Shown: positions 20,312 to 31,133, numbered from the stretch's first letter. The stretch is 64,000 bases of DNA from Trigonopsis variabilis (GCA_003707065.3 PPXM03000001.1:682001-746000), one strand, 5' to 3'. Notes: generated by a model not told the origin, from the sequence alone. Numbers and translations are program-made.

Positions 20312-21781
20312 ATGTTTGCACGTCTTTCTAGGGCAAGAAGATTTTGTAGCCTATATGACATTCGGCAAGGGCTGTTCAGGTATAACTCGATAAAAAAGCA
20401 ATACCCTCTACCTAGCAGCATACGAGAGCTGTTGAAAGAACCCGAGGAAGGTAGGCTAGTGACAGTTTACGGCTGGATTCGGACCATTCGAGTACAGAAG
20501 TCTGTCATATTCGCCAATGTCGTGGATGGATCATGTGGTTCAATGGTTCAAGTTGTGTCAACCCCAACCGATTGGCCAGATCAATGCAGTATAGGGTGTG
20601 CTATCAAGATTGAAGGGTCATGGACCAAAAGCCGGGGAAATCAACCATGGGAAGTTATCAGTAAACATGTCAAAGTCCTAGCGACTTCCGATCCTGGGAC
20701 TTCTCCGATACAAAATAAAAACCAGACCGTTGATTATCTTCGAACCCAGCCGGGTCTACGTTGGAGAACGGGGATGATGGCCTCCATTCTTAGAGCCCGA
20801 TCTAAGATTCTTATGGATTTTTGTGGATTTTATAATGAAAATGGCTTTTTCTTCATCAATCCTCCTCTAATAACCTCTTCAGACTGCGAAGGAGGAGGAC
20901 AAGTTTTCACGGTGAACGCAGGGTCGGAACTATTCTTTGATAAACCTGCTTATTTGACAGTCTCAACCCAGCTACATTTGGAAAGCGCAATGGCAGCATT
21001 GTCACGAGTTTGGACTTTAACTCCAGCTTTCAGAGCGGAGCCAAGTGTGACTAGTAGACATTTGAGTGAGTTCTGGATGATTGAAGCGGAGATGGCTTTT
21101 GTCGAAGACATGAATCAGGTGATGGAGATAGCAGAAAATAGTTTGCGCACTATTGCGTCAAGTATAAGAAATGAAAGTCATGGAATAGATCTCCTTCAAT
21201 CACGGGATCTTTATGCCAAGTATTCAAAGGGGAAGCAGTTTTTCTCAATGACCGGAGCAGAGCTTGAGAAGCGATGGGAATCACTATTAACCCCTCAATC
21301 CTATTCCCGTATGACTTATTCCCAGGCCATTGATGAGCTGATTTGTGCATATTCTGATAATCCTGATTTGTTCGACCTCCCACCTCTGTCGGGCGGTGAT
21401 ATTGCCACTGAGCATGAGAAATGGCTCGCCAGAAATGGTCCTGTCTTTATTACTGATTATCCGAGGCTGCAGAAAGCTTTCTATATGAAGCATAATCAGG
21501 ATGCCCAAGATACTGTTGCATGTTTTGATCTTCTTCTGCCTGGAATAGGCGAGATTGCCGGAGGAAGCTTACGCGAGCACCAGGTAAATATACTCGAACA
21601 AGAAATTCGAAACCGTGACTTGGAGCTATCCTCCCTTGCTTGGTATATTGACAACTCTCGCTGGGGGGCTGTACCTCATGGTGGGTTTGGCATGGGAGTC
21701 GAACGGCTGGTTGAGTATCTGTGCGGAACCGACAACATAAGAGAGACCATTCTCTATCCAAGATGGATCAAACATTTGTAA
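20312..21781 (+). CDS. SLM5: Asparaginyl-tRNA synthetase, mitochondrial
   Basis: Class II aminoacyl-tRNA synthetase charging mitochondrial tRNA-Asn. Single exon, 489 residues. An Arg-rich, acid-poor N-terminus (MFARLSRARRFCSLYDIRQGLF) looks like a mitochondrial presequence. An OB-fold anticodon-binding domain follows (VTVYGWIRTIRVQKSVIFANVVDGSC), then the catalytic core with motif 2 (FRAEPSVTSRHLSEFWMIEAEMAF) and motif 3 (GGFGMGVERLVEYLCG) near residue 457. The VFTVNAGSELFFDKPAYLTVSTQLHLE string is typical of AsnRS rather than AspRS. Length fits yeast Slm5 and human NARS2. Confidence 0.93.
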   Translation: MFARLSRARRFCSLYDIRQGLFRYNSIKKQYPLPSSIRELLKEPEEGRLVTVYGWIRTIRVQKSVIFANVVDGSCGSMVQVVSTPTDWPDQCSIGCAIKIEGSWTKSRGNQPWEVISKHVKVLATSDPGTSPIQNKNQTVDYLRTQPGLRWRTGMMASILRARSKILMDFCGFYNENGFFFINPPLITSSDCEGGGQVFTVNAGSELFFDKPAYLTVSTQLHLESAMAALSRVWTLTPAFRAEPSVTSRHLSEFWMIEAEMAFVEDMNQVMEIAENSLRTIASSIRNESHGIDLLQSRDLYAKYSKGKQFFSMTGAELEKRWESLLTPQSYSRMTYSQAIDELICAYSDNPDLFDLPPLSGGDIATEHEKWLARNGPVFITDYPRLQKAFYMKHNQDAQDTVACFDLLLPGIGEIAGGSLREHQVNILEQEIRNRDLELSSLAWYIDNSRWGAVPHGGFGMGVERLVEYLCGTDNIRETILYPRWIKHL

Positions 21782-22067
21782 ATAAGACATATTTACTGGA
21801 CATTCTGGTTACTGGGGGGAAGGCACAAATGACTCGTGTTGGTAGAGTAGTAAGCTACGAAGTAGGACAGGAAGTCCACATGGGCCGAGAAACGATCTCG
21901 TGATGCATAAAAGAAGCCTTTGATGAGCTTACCGCTGCGCTGGACTCTTTGGTGAAAAACCCCTAATTGTTTCCCGGGCCGATGAGATGTATCATTTTCA
22001 ATCTTAACCCCGATAAGCTATTCTGTCTGACATGCATAACTTAACGATCTAGCCAAGATCAGCACAT

Positions 22068-22079
22068 CACGTGACTGTA
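22068..22079 (+). promoter_or_regulatory. CACGTGAC box, copy 1
   Basis: The 12-mer CACGTGACTGTA contains the core E-box/CDEI motif CACGTGAC bound by Cbf1-type bHLH factors. An identical 12-mer occurs 198 bp downstream. Confidence 0.5.
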
Positions 22080-22090
22080 GAACCGATTAT

Positions 22091-22106
22091 TCTCCCAATT
22101 GGGAGA
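22091..22106. promoter_or_regulatory. 16-nt perfect palindrome
   Basis: TCTCCCAATTGGGAGA is its own reverse complement. It lies 11 bp after the first CACGTGAC box and upstream of the WOPR gene. A dimeric factor could bind it; none can be named. Confidence 0.4.
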
Positions 22107-22265
22107 TCATTATCGGGTTTAAAATAATAAAGCCGATGAGTTACAAGATAGGAATAAAACTATGACAAAACAAGCTTCCTCGTACAGATGTAATTGGGCA
22201 TGAACGGTTACAAACTTTGCTTATTTCCGTAGCCTTACGGGTCACAAGCAAGACGCGTAGGCCTC

Positions 22266-22277
22266 CACGTGACTGTA
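22266..22277 (+). promoter_or_regulatory. CACGTGAC box, copy 2
   Basis: Second identical copy of CACGTGACTGTA, about 450 bp before the WOPR start codon. Confidence 0.5.
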
Positions 22278-22728
22278 CACCACTTGAGTCAATTTTCAAT
22301 GTCTCTCAGCCTCTCGAAAAAGCCCCAAGGTGGGATTTACGTAATCCCTATTGTGCTCAGAGCCGGTTTTGAACATCAAAGAGGGTCAATTCGTTCTAGG
22401 CTGTACGTGCGTTAAGAAAGGAAAAACCCTCACCGGCCCCGGCTGTACGAAGAACTTCGCGGTTAGAGAATTTGGGCAAGGATGGTGGCATGATGTGGAC
22501 GACAAAGAGCGTAAGAAGTGGGGAAGACGATGATCATGATGGATGGGTAAGGTTAGTGAGAGTTAAAGCGTAATGCCAAGCTTTCTCTTGGCTCTAAAGT
22601 ACAGCCAAGGATTTGGTGATCTAGCTCAGGTTTATCAGTTACGACACAAAGCGTTGCAAGCAAGCTACATCGCACATCCCATCACGATTTCTCGATTGTG
22701 AGCCAAAAGAGATCTAGATTGAGCCCAG

Positions 22729-23745
22729 ATGGAGGAAAGATTTATGGAGACATATCATGGTGCCATCCGAACACCTATAGACGCCTTAATAGTGATTGAG
22801 GCCTGTCGACAGCATGTCTTAAAGCCGGTCACCCGCCGATTGAGCGATTGGGAACGAGGGCTGATAAGACCAGGTTCTATATTTGTATGGGATGAATCAT
22901 TAGCGGGAATGAGAAGGTGGACTGATGGGCGATCGTGGTCAGCGTCACGAGTGTACGGGCCTTTTCTGACTTATCGCGAGATGGAGTCATCTCGCGGGGA
23001 TGATCGGTCTAATGCAGACGGTTATAGTTATAAAGCTCAAGGTCTAGTCAAACAGTCGTTTTCGGTCACGACGACCCAAGGATCAAGGCTACACTTGATC
23101 TCCTATATCGACAAGTCACCTGCTTCCTCCAGATTGCCTCAACCTTCTTCAGACCCTATCTTAGCCCGCATCGTGATTCCTCAAGGTACATATCCTTCTT
23201 CATGTTTGGACACTTCTAAATCGTTTTCTTCTACAAACATTGCTCAGCCTTCGATAAATACTCAGCCGGATGCTCAGATGATGTTCCCAAGACCGCTTGC
23301 ACATCCCTATCCTCCTGCTTCTCAACCTCCGCCTTTGCAACCAATCTACAACCGTTCTCACAATTATCCAAACTCTGCACCAGTTCCTACAATAACTATC
23401 AAATCCTACTTTGGCCAACCCTTCCACTCCAACACCGTCCCACCGGAGGCGTCATCTGCCCCACGGCAATATCTTGATCCAGGTCTGCCAAGTCCTCGAG
23501 ATGCACGCAGAGGCAGTGCCACCTCGTTTTCCTCTTCAATATTTTGTGACCGGTCTCCTTCATTATCTCCTCAGTGTCCCTCTCCAACTAGCAAGAGTCC
23601 TATCTTGGGCCCTATAAAAGACTCAAGTAAATTGAGCCTGCCATTGCCTAGTGAAATGGACATCCAGCGAGAACGAAAGCCGTCGGGGCTCAGTTTCGAG
23701 GATCAACAAGCTATACGTGTTTTGGATAAAAGCTTTATCTCTTGA
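22729..23745 (+). CDS. WOPR-domain transcription regulator (Gti1/Pac2 family)
   Basis: Fungus-specific DNA-binding regulator. Relatives include Wor1, Ryp1, Sge1, Gti1 and Pac2, which control morphological switching, virulence genes, gluconate uptake or sexual entry. Single exon, 338 residues. The WOPR domain covers about residues 5-150. Its first half is TYHGAIRTPIDALIVIEACR...VTRRLSDWERGLIRPGSIFVWDESLAGMRRWTDGRSWSASRVYGPFLTYREM; the second half is YKAQGLVKQSFSVTTTQGSRLHLISYI. The rest is Pro/Ser-rich and probably disordered. The WTDGRSWSASR string is the DNA-contacting signature. Which branch (Wor1-like or Pac2-like) it belongs to needs a tree. It is the only clear dedicated regulator of cell fate in the window. 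Confidence 0.92.
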   Translation: MEERFMETYHGAIRTPIDALIVIEACRQHVLKPVTRRLSDWERGLIRPGSIFVWDESLAGMRRWTDGRSWSASRVYGPFLTYREMESSRGDDRSNADGYSYKAQGLVKQSFSVTTTQGSRLHLISYIDKSPASSRLPQPSSDPILARIVIPQGTYPSSCLDTSKSFSSTNIAQPSINTQPDAQMMFPRPLAHPYPPASQPPPLQPIYNRSHNYPNSAPVPTITIKSYFGQPFHSNTVPPEASSAPRQYLDPGLPSPRDARRGSATSFSSSIFCDRSPSLSPQCPSPTSKSPILGPIKDSSKLSLPLPSEMDIQRERKPSGLSFEDQQAIRVLDKSFIS

Positions 23746-23750
23746 GTACG

Positions 23751-23774
23751 TTATTAAGTGTCTTATTAAGTGTC
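23751..23774. repeat. 12-nt tandem duplication
   Basis: Two perfect copies of TTATTAAGTGTC lie immediately after the WOPR stop codon, in the 3' region shared with convergent COA6. Confidence 0.6.
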
Positions 23775-23827
23775 TTCTGTCTTCTTTTCTCTTGCCATAT
23801 TTACAAACCCATCCTCATCTGCCGTAG

Positions 23828-24145
23828 TTAAAAGTACTTCACTTCAACCTCCTCGGCTCCTTTGGCCTTTAGTTGGTTCAATCGTCTCTCTTTCGCTATG
23901 TCCATCACCCGCTTCTTTTTGTAATAAGCCACCCATGTCTCAATGCATCGTTGATTTAGCTCTTCATCCTCCTTACCGCAAAGCTGAGAAACTTTGTCTT
24001 TGTCTTTGGTCGCTGATATTATGCCGTGCTTATCTAGGCACGCCGACCATGCATCTCGCGCAGCAAAACATATATCACGTTTCCCTTTATCCAGCATATC
24101 CTCTGAATCCAGTTTAGGTTTCTTACCCCGAATCCAGTCAAACAT
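23828..24145 (-). CDS. COA6: Cytochrome c oxidase assembly factor 6 (COA6)
   Basis: Small twin-cysteine protein of the mitochondrial intermembrane space that helps insert copper into the Cox2 CuA site. 105 residues, single exon. The twin motifs are C26-x9-C36 (CFAARDAWSAC) and C56-x10-C67 (CGKEDEELNQRC), the CX9C/CX10C signature of Coa6/Cox6b-like assembly factors. LDKHGI follows the second cysteine, as in Coa6. It has no cleavable presequence, in line with import by the Mia40 disulfide relay. It is convergent with the WOPR gene (82 bp between stops) and divergent from RPC9. Confidence 0.9.
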   Translation of the reverse strand: MFDWIRGKKPKLDSEDMLDKGKRDICFAARDAWSACLDKHGIISATKDKDKVSQLCGKEDEELNQRCIETWVAYYKKKRVMDIAKERRLNQLKAKGAEEVEVKYF

Positions 24146-24965
24146 CTCCGAGGTGCTCGTTGTCCGATTGAATCACCTGTAGCGCTCGCCCCTTGTTTTT
24201 CAGCGCTGCTTACTGCCTACAGCTTTACCATGCTACCTACCTACGGACACAATGTTACGCCCACGTCGCAGCAGTGATTCATTTCAGTACAATACCTTTT
24301 CAAGTCTAATATCCTCGTATTTGAGAAAGCCTGTCTCTAGTTTATCTTCTCTCATAAGCATTCGGTGAACGCCTCCCAACGAGCCGCTTTACTCTAATGA
24401 GAGATCTACATCTGATATCCAAGCCTGGTGTCACATTCGGATACGATGAACTCCGCGCTGCATCTGATTTTCTTGGCATTTTGACTAAACTTGAATCGCC
24501 AATCCTTGGATTCTGCCCAATGCACTATTGCTTAATAAACCACGCTAATGATCGGATTTGAGGAGATGTTCATCATTTCCTCGCATTTTCTAGGACGTTT
24601 AACGGGCGTTCGACTGTCCTAAATGGTATAAGTGTCCTTTATTGCATCATTCTTGTGCTAACTCTGTTCGTGGATAATCAAGCTTAAATTGGTATTTATT
24701 AGTGTCACTTTATAAACCCTATCTGTACATCGATAAATATGGCTCTTTTCTACGATCCAGGTGACGGATTGCTATACAATAACATTAGAAGTAGATTAGC
24801 TTTGATTAATTTATGTGGAGTAAAGACTCGTAAATACCACTGTCCGGTTGATATCTCGCTGTGGTGAATGTCATTCCAATTCTCTCACCTAGTCGCTGCC
24901 GCTTCCGGACGGTTGCTACTTGCTTCTTAACCGCGCCTGTTCTTTTCTTCGGTGCTACAGCGTCC
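24146..24965. other. Intergenic: divergent promoter COA6 / RPC9
   Basis: About 820 bp without any supportable gene. I looked for tRNA B boxes and snRNA cores and found none. Confidence 0.45.
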
Positions 24966-25395
24966 ATGAAGGTATGATTTATGCTGATATCGGTCTAAGA
25001 GACTTACTGAATAGATCCTCGAGCCGCGGGAAAAACTACTGACGAATTATGAAGTGACTTCATTCATCCAAGAGAAGTCTGCGAAGAATGCAAAAAGTCA
25101 CAAATCGTCATATTCACAGCTCAAGTCTGAGAATTTGGCGTCCATTTTCTACGAGATTCCAAGATCAGAAGCCATGCAGCCTGCTCTACAACAGAGCCCC
25201 GAGCGAATAATGAAACTAATGAAGGATCTAGCACCCTATGGACTAGAAAAAGCCGAAGTTCTCCAGATCATCAATCTTAGCCCCACCTCACTGGTGGCTC
25301 TCTACGCCGTAATTGAGGAATGCGACATCCGATTTACAGAGCAGCAAACTCAGAATATGTTGACTACCGTTCAACAGTATCTTGGGACTCTTTAA
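24966..25395 (+). CDS. RPC17: RNA polymerase III subunit RPC9 (C17)
   Basis: Stalk subunit of RNA polymerase III, partner of C25, needed for initiation with TFIIIB. Two exons: a 6-nt first coding exon 24966-24971 (ATGAAG), a 43-nt intron, and 25015-25395. Product 128 residues. It begins MKILEPREKLLTNYEVTSFIQE, the conserved C17 N-terminus, then an HRDC-like helical region (SPERIMKLMKDLAPYGLEKAEVLQIINLSPTSLVALYAVIEECDIRFTEQQTQNMLTTVQQYL). The spliced start is preferred because it restores 'MK(I/V)L...REALLSNYEV' seen in orthologues. It converges on CCT3. Confidence 0.9.
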
Positions 25396-25481
25396 CCAAT
25401 CACAATACCGTCTTTTGCCGTATATTAATGTTTACGTCTTTAACGCGCTTGAGTCTAGCAATAGTGTACATTAAGATGTTC

Positions 25482-27281
25482 TTATTCTGGCATAACGGGC
25501 TCCTGCTGGGCCTGAGCTGTTCCACTAGGACCTTCATCGTTTTGTCGGCGCACCCCGCTCACTATATCATCCACTCGTAGGAGGAGGCAGGCACTCTCGA
25601 TTGCTGTCTTCACGGATTGTAGCTTAATCGCCTCTGGTTCCCATACTCCGTATTCAATCATATCTGTGATCTTGCCGGTCTCCCCATTGATTCCCCAGCT
25701 ATGACGGCCTTCAGCGTGTTTGGCTCTTAAATCACTAAGCACCTTGATTGGATTCGCTCCACAGTTTTGCACTAGTGTTCGAGGGATAACTTCCATGGCA
25801 TCTGCGACAGATTTGTACGGCCACTGGGCCACACCGTCGATCCCCTTTGCTTTTTCACCCAATCGAACAGCAACTGCCATTTCCGTAGCACCTCCTCCAG
25901 GAGACAGTCTGGGTTCAAACATCACGTTCCTAGCAACACCCATAGCATCGTGAAGGTTCCTTTCGATCTCGTTAAGGATATCTTTGCTAGGTCCTCGGAG
26001 TAGAACAGTACAAGCATGAGGATCTTTGCACTCGTCTAAGAAAGAGAAATACTCATCTCCAGTGAGTTCCACGTGGAACATTCCACACTGAGTTCCGACG
26101 TCAGACTCCTTCAAATCCTCAACGCGGTTGACAATGGTGGCTCCAGTCGCTCTGGCGATTCGATTGTTATCAGACTTCTTCACGCGGCGCAAAGCAGTAC
26201 AATTCCCTTTCAAAAGATAGTGTTGAGCCAAATCTGACACGCCCTTTTCAGTGATGACGACATCAGGCTTGACAGACAGGATATGCTCACATAGTTCTTT
26301 GACCTGTTCCTCTTCAATCTCAAGAATCCGGTTCCAGTCGGTGTCTTTACTAATTTCTATGTCGGTTTGAGATTCACCCTTTTTATATTCAAGCGGACAG
26401 TCAAGAAGAACAATTCTTGGGTTCTCGATTCGCCGTCTCATTTTTGGGTGAGTGATATCTTTGTTAATCATTATACCATCAATAACATAAGAATCCTCAA
26501 TTTCTCCACCAGGCACTTTTTCGATTCTAGCATATCGCTTAACATCAACCTCTCGTCGCCCGTTAGATTCCACGGTGACCGTACGAACCGCTTTCAAGGC
26601 AAGACCGCACATCAACTCAGACCAGCGGCTAACATACTTAGTTCCGATTGAGGAGGAAATGATTTTCTTCATTTGATCGTCATCAGCGGTATCAACTTGT
26701 GTAGAGATCTCTTCAATGACTTGAAGGGCGTCAGATAACGCCTGTCGGAGTGCAGAAATAATAATCACTGGATGAATATTTCGTTCGATATGAGGATAGG
26801 TTTGTGCCAAGATCTCACCAGCAAGAATAATAACTGTCGTCGTGCCGTCGCCGACTTCCTCATCCTGAACTGTTAGCATCATGCCATCTTAGTAGGGCTT
26901 ACCTGAGTCCTACTGAGTTCAATCATACTCTTCGCAGCAGGGTGAGTAACATCTATTTCTCGCAAAATGGCGTGGCCATCATTGGTCAGTACAATGCCTA
27001 CAATCTTAGCACCTTGCAGGAAACTGATAGATCTAACCTCCCATGGGATCAAGTAGCATTTTCAGCATTGCTTTAGGTCCAAGACAGGTCCGAACAATAT
27101 CGGCAACCCTGAGCGTTAATATTAGGCTGGATCAAGGGCCATACGCTTTAGCAGCAGTGATATTTGAGAGCTGAGCCTTCCGACCGATTTCACGGTCGGC
27201 GTTGGTATCTGACACTGTTAGATAGACTGTTTCTATATCTGATCAGGGAGGCTTACTCATAACAATGACCGGAGCTTGCAT
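25482..27281 (-). CDS. CCT3: T-complex protein 1 subunit gamma (CCT3)
   Basis: One of eight subunits of the cytosolic chaperonin TRiC/CCT, which folds actin and tubulin. Five exons: 27281-27257, 27214-27145, 27108-27038, 26997-26903 and 26864-25482; introns 42, 36, 40 and 38 nt; 547 residues. The start MQAPVIVM is the gamma-subunit signature. Chaperonin motifs are seen across the exon joins: [59 protein letters not shown] (ATP site with GDGTT), later [13 protein letters not shown] and the terminal [28 protein letters not shown]. All essential residues appear intact. Four of the five exons fall in the first 90 residues, a 5'-biased intron pattern shared with several neighbours. Confidence 0.95.
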
Positions 27282-27713
27282 GGTTGATGGAAGGAAAAGT
27301 GGTGATGTTCGACCACATTCTAGCGGGAAGCAACGTAATCGTCATACCGAAAGAATTTTAGAGAGGCCTAAGATGTATATTTCAGACCGACCTGTCTTCT
27401 CCTTACTACAAGTGCTCTGTACTGGAAACCTGGAATGCTCGATTACTTACAGGGAGTTCCCGTACATATTCTATTTATTTTTCCTGTTTCTTGGGAGTAG
27501 CTATTGTTTTCGGTTTTCCCTAAAACTGCCCTGTCTTCTATTGTTCTTATGTTCAAGTAGATTAAAGCAATTTTTCCTCCTTTTATATAGCCTAACTGCT
27601 TTGTCTTCGTAGTTAATGACAAATTTTGTGCTGGAGCTCCAACTGTCGCTAAGAATCCCCTTCTAGATCGAGTAACAGTGTGTAGCATCTTAGCGACGGT
27701 GACTCTTATCATC
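27282..27713. other. Intergenic: divergent promoter CCT3 / HIS5
   Basis: About 430 bp between divergent start codons. A minus-strand 93-residue ORF (27443-27724) overlaps the HIS5 start codon and contains a TATA-like element, so I regard it as promoter sequence rather than a gene. Confidence 0.5.
27581..27589 (-). promoter_or_regulatory. TATA-like box for CCT3
   Basis: The minus strand reads CTATATAAAAGG, a strong match to the TATA consensus, about 300 bp before the CCT3 start codon. Its distance implies a long leader or an additional non-coding exon. Confidence 0.4.
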
Positions 27714-28919
27714 ATGACCAACAACGTCTTTGATATTTCGACCTGTGCTCGGGCAAATATACTCAGTCTTTTACCTTATAGATGTGCGAGAGAGTAGGTT
27801 ACCCTATAGCTTAAGGTTCTGACTTGTAGCGATTACCAAGAAGGGATCTTGTTGGATGCCAATGAAAATGCCTTTGGACCTGCTCTAGCTGTTGATGATG
27901 ATATCGAAGAACTAAAATTGAACCGTTATCCTGATCCTTATCAATCAGAGCTTAAGAATTTAGTATGTGACTTTCGGAATTCTGAGAAGCTTTCGTCAGC
28001 GTCTGAATTGAAGCCAGAGAATATCTTTGTCGGTGTCGGTTCCGATGAAGCTATAGATACTTTGATCCGATGTTTCTGTATTCCTGGTAAAGATAAGATC
28101 CTGATCTGTCCTCCTACGTATGGAATGTACACTGTCTCTGCTCAAGTTAATGATGTCGCTGTCGTCAAGGTTCCTTTGGATCCGTCGACTTTTCAACCTG
28201 TCCCGGAAAAAATCTCTGCTGCTCTTCAAGCTGATCCTCTTATTAAAATTGTCTACTTGTGCTCTCCCGGTAACCCTACCGGCGCTTTGATTGGCAAATC
28301 TCTCATCTTTCAACTTTTAGATCTCAACTTTAATGGTCTTGTGATCGTCGATGAAGCCTATATAGATTTCAGTCCTCCTGGTAGTTCTATGGCCACATAT
28401 GTTAATGAATATCCAAACCTAGTCGTTTTGCAAACCTTGTCTAAATCGTTTGGTCTCGCCGGTGTCCGCTGCGGGCTCGCTTTCTCTAGTCCGCCTGTCA
28501 TTCAGTTGATGAACAATATCAAGGCGCCTTATAATATGTCTTCAGTAGCCTCTCAATTGGCCCAAAAAGCGGTCAGACCGGAAGGAATCGCCATAATGCG
28601 ACGAAAGGTGGACTCCTTGATCCAACAACGTGATCATCTCGTCCATGAGCTGGCTAGGATCCAGTACGTCGGAGAGATAATTGGAGGCCTTGACTCGAAT
28701 TTTGTTCTAGTCCAGATCTTGAACAAATCGGGCCATCCAGACTCTGACATCGCTAACAAACTGTATACTTCACTGGCGACGGACAAAGGAGTAGTTGTCA
28801 GGTTTCGTGGAAAGGAGCCTGGCTGTCAGGGTGCCCTTAGAATCACTGTTGGGACGGAGCAGGAAAATACTCATCTTTTGGAAAGGCTGAGAACTACTTT
28901 GACAGATCTAAATAAATAA
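27714..28919 (+). CDS. HIS5: Histidinol-phosphate aminotransferase
   Basis: PLP enzyme converting imidazole acetol-phosphate to histidinol-phosphate in histidine synthesis. Exons 27714-27793 and 27830-28919 (36-nt intron), 389 residues. The N-terminus MTNNVFDISTCARANILSLLPYRCARDDYQEGILLDANENAFGP matches the fungal enzyme ('ARDDFEEGVLLDANENA'). PLP-fold features are VGVGSDEAIDTLIRCF, YLCSPGNPTGALI, VIVDEAYIDF and TLSKSFGLAGVRCG with the Schiff-base lysine at about K232, plus VRFRGKEPGCQGALRITVGT near the C-terminus. The gene is convergent with the J-protein gene (45 bp between stops). Confidence 0.95.
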
Positions 28920-28964
28920 CTATAGCCCCAAATCAAGTTTTATTCTAACTTATCGTACATTACT

Positions 28965-31133
28965 TCATATACCTTCAATTTTAGCCATTACTCCATGGAC
29001 TTGACCCAGGAAATGTCGATGTCGTTCCACTGCGTTATTCCATACTCTCCGGGCCTGTTCATCCAGTGCCATAGCCTGAATGTAATGTTTCATACTCCCA
29101 GAGTGACTTAAAACATTAAACAGATATCTTACATTGGCCTCATGCCGCTCCCGATGGTAAATGGTCATCTTCTCTTCATACTCGTTCCACTTAACCAGAT
29201 AGCCATGTATGTGCCGCTGAAATTGGCTGATGGTCTTGATGTCATTCACTTCAAAGTCCAAGCTGGGAATATCAGGTGGCAAGATCGATAGCACAAGGTT
29301 GGAATCATGTAAGTCAATCGTCGGAGGAAGAGGCTGTGCACTTTTAGCACTCTCATTTGAGACTGTCCCACTTGGTTTCTGAGGCGCATGGTAAGGTCTC
29401 TCAATCTTGATTTCATAATCGCTATCGTCATCCTCTAGCGTCGGTTGTCTCGAAGCAGAAGATGCAGCCGCTTTTGAGGATTTGGAGGCCTCTGAGGCTG
29501 TTGAGGGATCCTGGTTGATGGTTGGAAAAGAAAATTGAGATTGTGAGGTCGCTTTCGGGGGGGTTCCATGGTTGTTAAGCACGCCCTTCATATCTTTGAA
29601 GTCAAACACGTCAGTTTTGCTCAATGGTGGAATGCTCGTGAGATCATCGAGATCTTCAAAGAGGGAAGCGTCATCATTAACGGTCTTCTCCTGTCGCTTC
29701 TTTGACGGAATAGGAGATATGCCACTCGCAAGAGGATTCCCTCGAGAGAAAAGATCATTCCATTTACTAGTATCAAACTGGGTCGTCTTTTTCTCCTTTG
29801 TGTTAGGGCCTGTCCCCGTAGCGTCATCATTAGAGTGCATCTTGTTGCTGGTCCTGGAATCATTGAAGTTTACAGGCTTTGGCCGACGGAGGGGCCGAGT
29901 TCGAGAATTAGGTTTAGCCGAAGGTGTAGGGTTAACTTTGGAAGGGCTCGCATCCATAGCTTGGACAAATTCTTCAAATGTAAACTTGAATCCATTGACC
30001 GTAAAAGGGATATCGGGAGAGCCTTTAGTCTTCTGGGCAGGCGTGCCTGGTTCATCTTTCGGTTGGGAATCTTTCGCACTTGGCGACGAGAAAGAAAATG
30101 AAAAATTAGATGGAATAGAAGAAGGAGAACGCTTGCGATTTTCATGAGACTGACTAAGAGGAGAGCGTCCACCCTTGAATTCGCGAGGTTCGAACATATT
30201 GAAGTAATTCCAAGATGTTTTAGGGTCGTTATTAGATGAAAAATTAAACGTTGATGAAGAAGATCCTTGGTGCCGATTTGGGGAAGAGAATGTTTGTTCG
30301 TTACTAGACCGAGGCTGAGTAGGTTCCCCTTGCCTGGATTCTTGTTGAGCCGTCTTAGATTCTTTCTGTTGTTGCTGATCATGTTTTTGCCGCTGTCGCT
30401 GTTGTTGCGTTTGTTCTTGCTGGGGATTATTCTTCATTGATGCCTGGTCTTCTGATTTTGGATAAGGTTTGGAAACGTCATCTTGCTGTCGACGATAATT
30501 ATGATTGTTGGTCGTTCTTTCCTTAATATCCGCTGCTCCTGATATATCAAACGGATACGCCTTGGTATTGCGCTGCTGAGTGCTAGCAAATGGTCCCTTC
30601 CGGGCTTCCGCCTTCGGCTTCGCTTTTGGCATCGGCTGCTGAGGTTGTTGAGGATTCTTGGCGCTTCTAAACACGTTCGGTTTAGTTTTAGGTCCATAGG
30701 TAGTTTTCTTGGTCTTGTGTTTGGCTTGAGCATAGGCGCTATTTCCAAAAGAATAAGAATTGGTCCATTGTGGTTTGTTAGGGTAAAAGCTGAAGTGGTT
30801 TGGCTCATTGCTCGTGCCCCAAGAAGCAGGGCGCCCTTTTCCTCCGGAAAAGCCAGGTCGCCTGATCTGGTCATGTACACGGAGCTTCTTATCATACTCA
30901 GCTCGTTTTGTAGCATCGCTGAGTACTTCGTAAGCTGCTGATATTACTTTGAATTGCTCTGCCGATGCCTGATCAGGGTTCTTATCCGGGTGATATTTCA
31001 ACGCTGGAGTCAGATCTGTAAATCTGTCTTTTCTCAACATACCAAGAGACCGAAATGCTTTCTTGATCTCATCAACACTACATGAATACGATGAAAGACC
31101 AAGACTAGCGTAATGGTCCACCGTGGTTGACAT
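28965..31133 (-). CDS. J-domain protein (fungal, class III type)
   Basis: Hsp70 co-chaperone with an N-terminal J-domain (about residues 5-75). A 39-nt, stop-free intron at 31042-31004 splits helix II. Removing it gives [18 protein letters not shown] with the HPD motif intact; retaining it inserts 13 residues just before HPD. Spliced length is 709. There is no Gly/Phe zinc-finger module, so it is not Ydj1-type. The middle is a long low-complexity region rich in Gln, Ser, Pro and Lys. The C-terminal 90 residues ([39 protein letters not shown]...[28 protein letters not shown]) form a predicted helical domain that I recognise only as typical of fungal J-proteins of unknown client. The start is ATG at 31133; an earlier open codon is TTG. 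Confidence 0.82.
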   Translation of the reverse strand: MSTTVDHYASLGLSSYSCSVDEIKKAFRSLGMLRKDRFTDLTPALKYHPDKNPDQASAEQFKVISAAYEVLSDATKRAEYDKKLRVHDQIRRPGFSGGKGRPASWGTSNEPNHFSFYPNKPQWTNSYSFGNSAYAQAKHKTKKTTYGPKTKPNVFRSAKNPQQPQQPMPKAKPKAEARKGPFASTQQRNTKAYPFDISGAADIKERTTNNHNYRRQQDDVSKPYPKSEDQASMKNNPQQEQTQQQRQRQKHDQQQQKESKTAQQESRQGEPTQPRSSNEQTFSSPNRHQGSSSSTFNFSSNNDPKTSWNYFNMFEPREFKGGRSPLSQSHENRKRSPSSIPSNFSFSFSSPSAKDSQPKDEPGTPAQKTKGSPDIPFTVNGFKFTFEEFVQAMDASPSKVNPTPSAKPNSRTRPLRRPKPVNFNDSRTSNKMHSNDDATGTGPNTKEKKTTQFDTSKWNDLFSRGNPLASGISPIPSKKRQEKTVNDDASLFEDLDDLTSIPPLSKTDVFDFKDMKGVLNNHGTPPKATSQSQFSFPTINQDPSTASEASKSSKAAASSASRQPTLEDDDSDYEIKIERPYHAPQKPSGTVSNESAKSAQPLPPTIDLHDSNLVLSILPPDIPSLDFEVNDIKTISQFQRHIHGYLVKWNEYEEKMTIYHRERHEANVRYLFNVLSHSGSMKHYIQAMALDEQARRVWNNAVERHRHFLGQVHGVMAKIEGI

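Larger units (their letters stand above)
21782..22728. other. Long leader/promoter region of the WOPR gene
   Basis: About 950 bp of non-coding DNA upstream of the WOPR regulator. It contains two CACGTGACTGTA elements, a 16-nt perfect palindrome between them, and a 60-codon ORF at 22351-22533 (start MCSEPVLNIKEGQ), which is not recognisable and is best read as chance or a uORF. Known WOPR genes such as WOR1 have very long regulatory regions, which fits this spacing. Confidence 0.5.

Noticed and set aside
22351-22533. 60-codon Cys-containing ORF before the WOPR gene
   Set aside because: No family signature and no conserved spacing of cysteines. It is more likely a chance uORF in a long leader.
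23828-24145. A 24-nt GTAAG...CAG string inside the COA6 N-terminus as an intron
   Set aside because: It is shorter than any intron supported in this window, and the unspliced reading gives a normal Coa6.
27443-27724. Minus-strand 93-codon ORF with a mitochondrial-presequence-like start (MLHTVTRSRRGFLATV), between CCT3 and HIS5
   Set aside because: It overlaps the HIS5 start codon in antisense and contains a TATA-like box for CCT3. No hydrophobic segment or family match supports a small COX or TOM protein.
30181-30210. GGTTCGAAC string resembling a tRNA B box
   Set aside because: It lies within the coding sequence of the J-protein and has no matching A box or cloverleaf.
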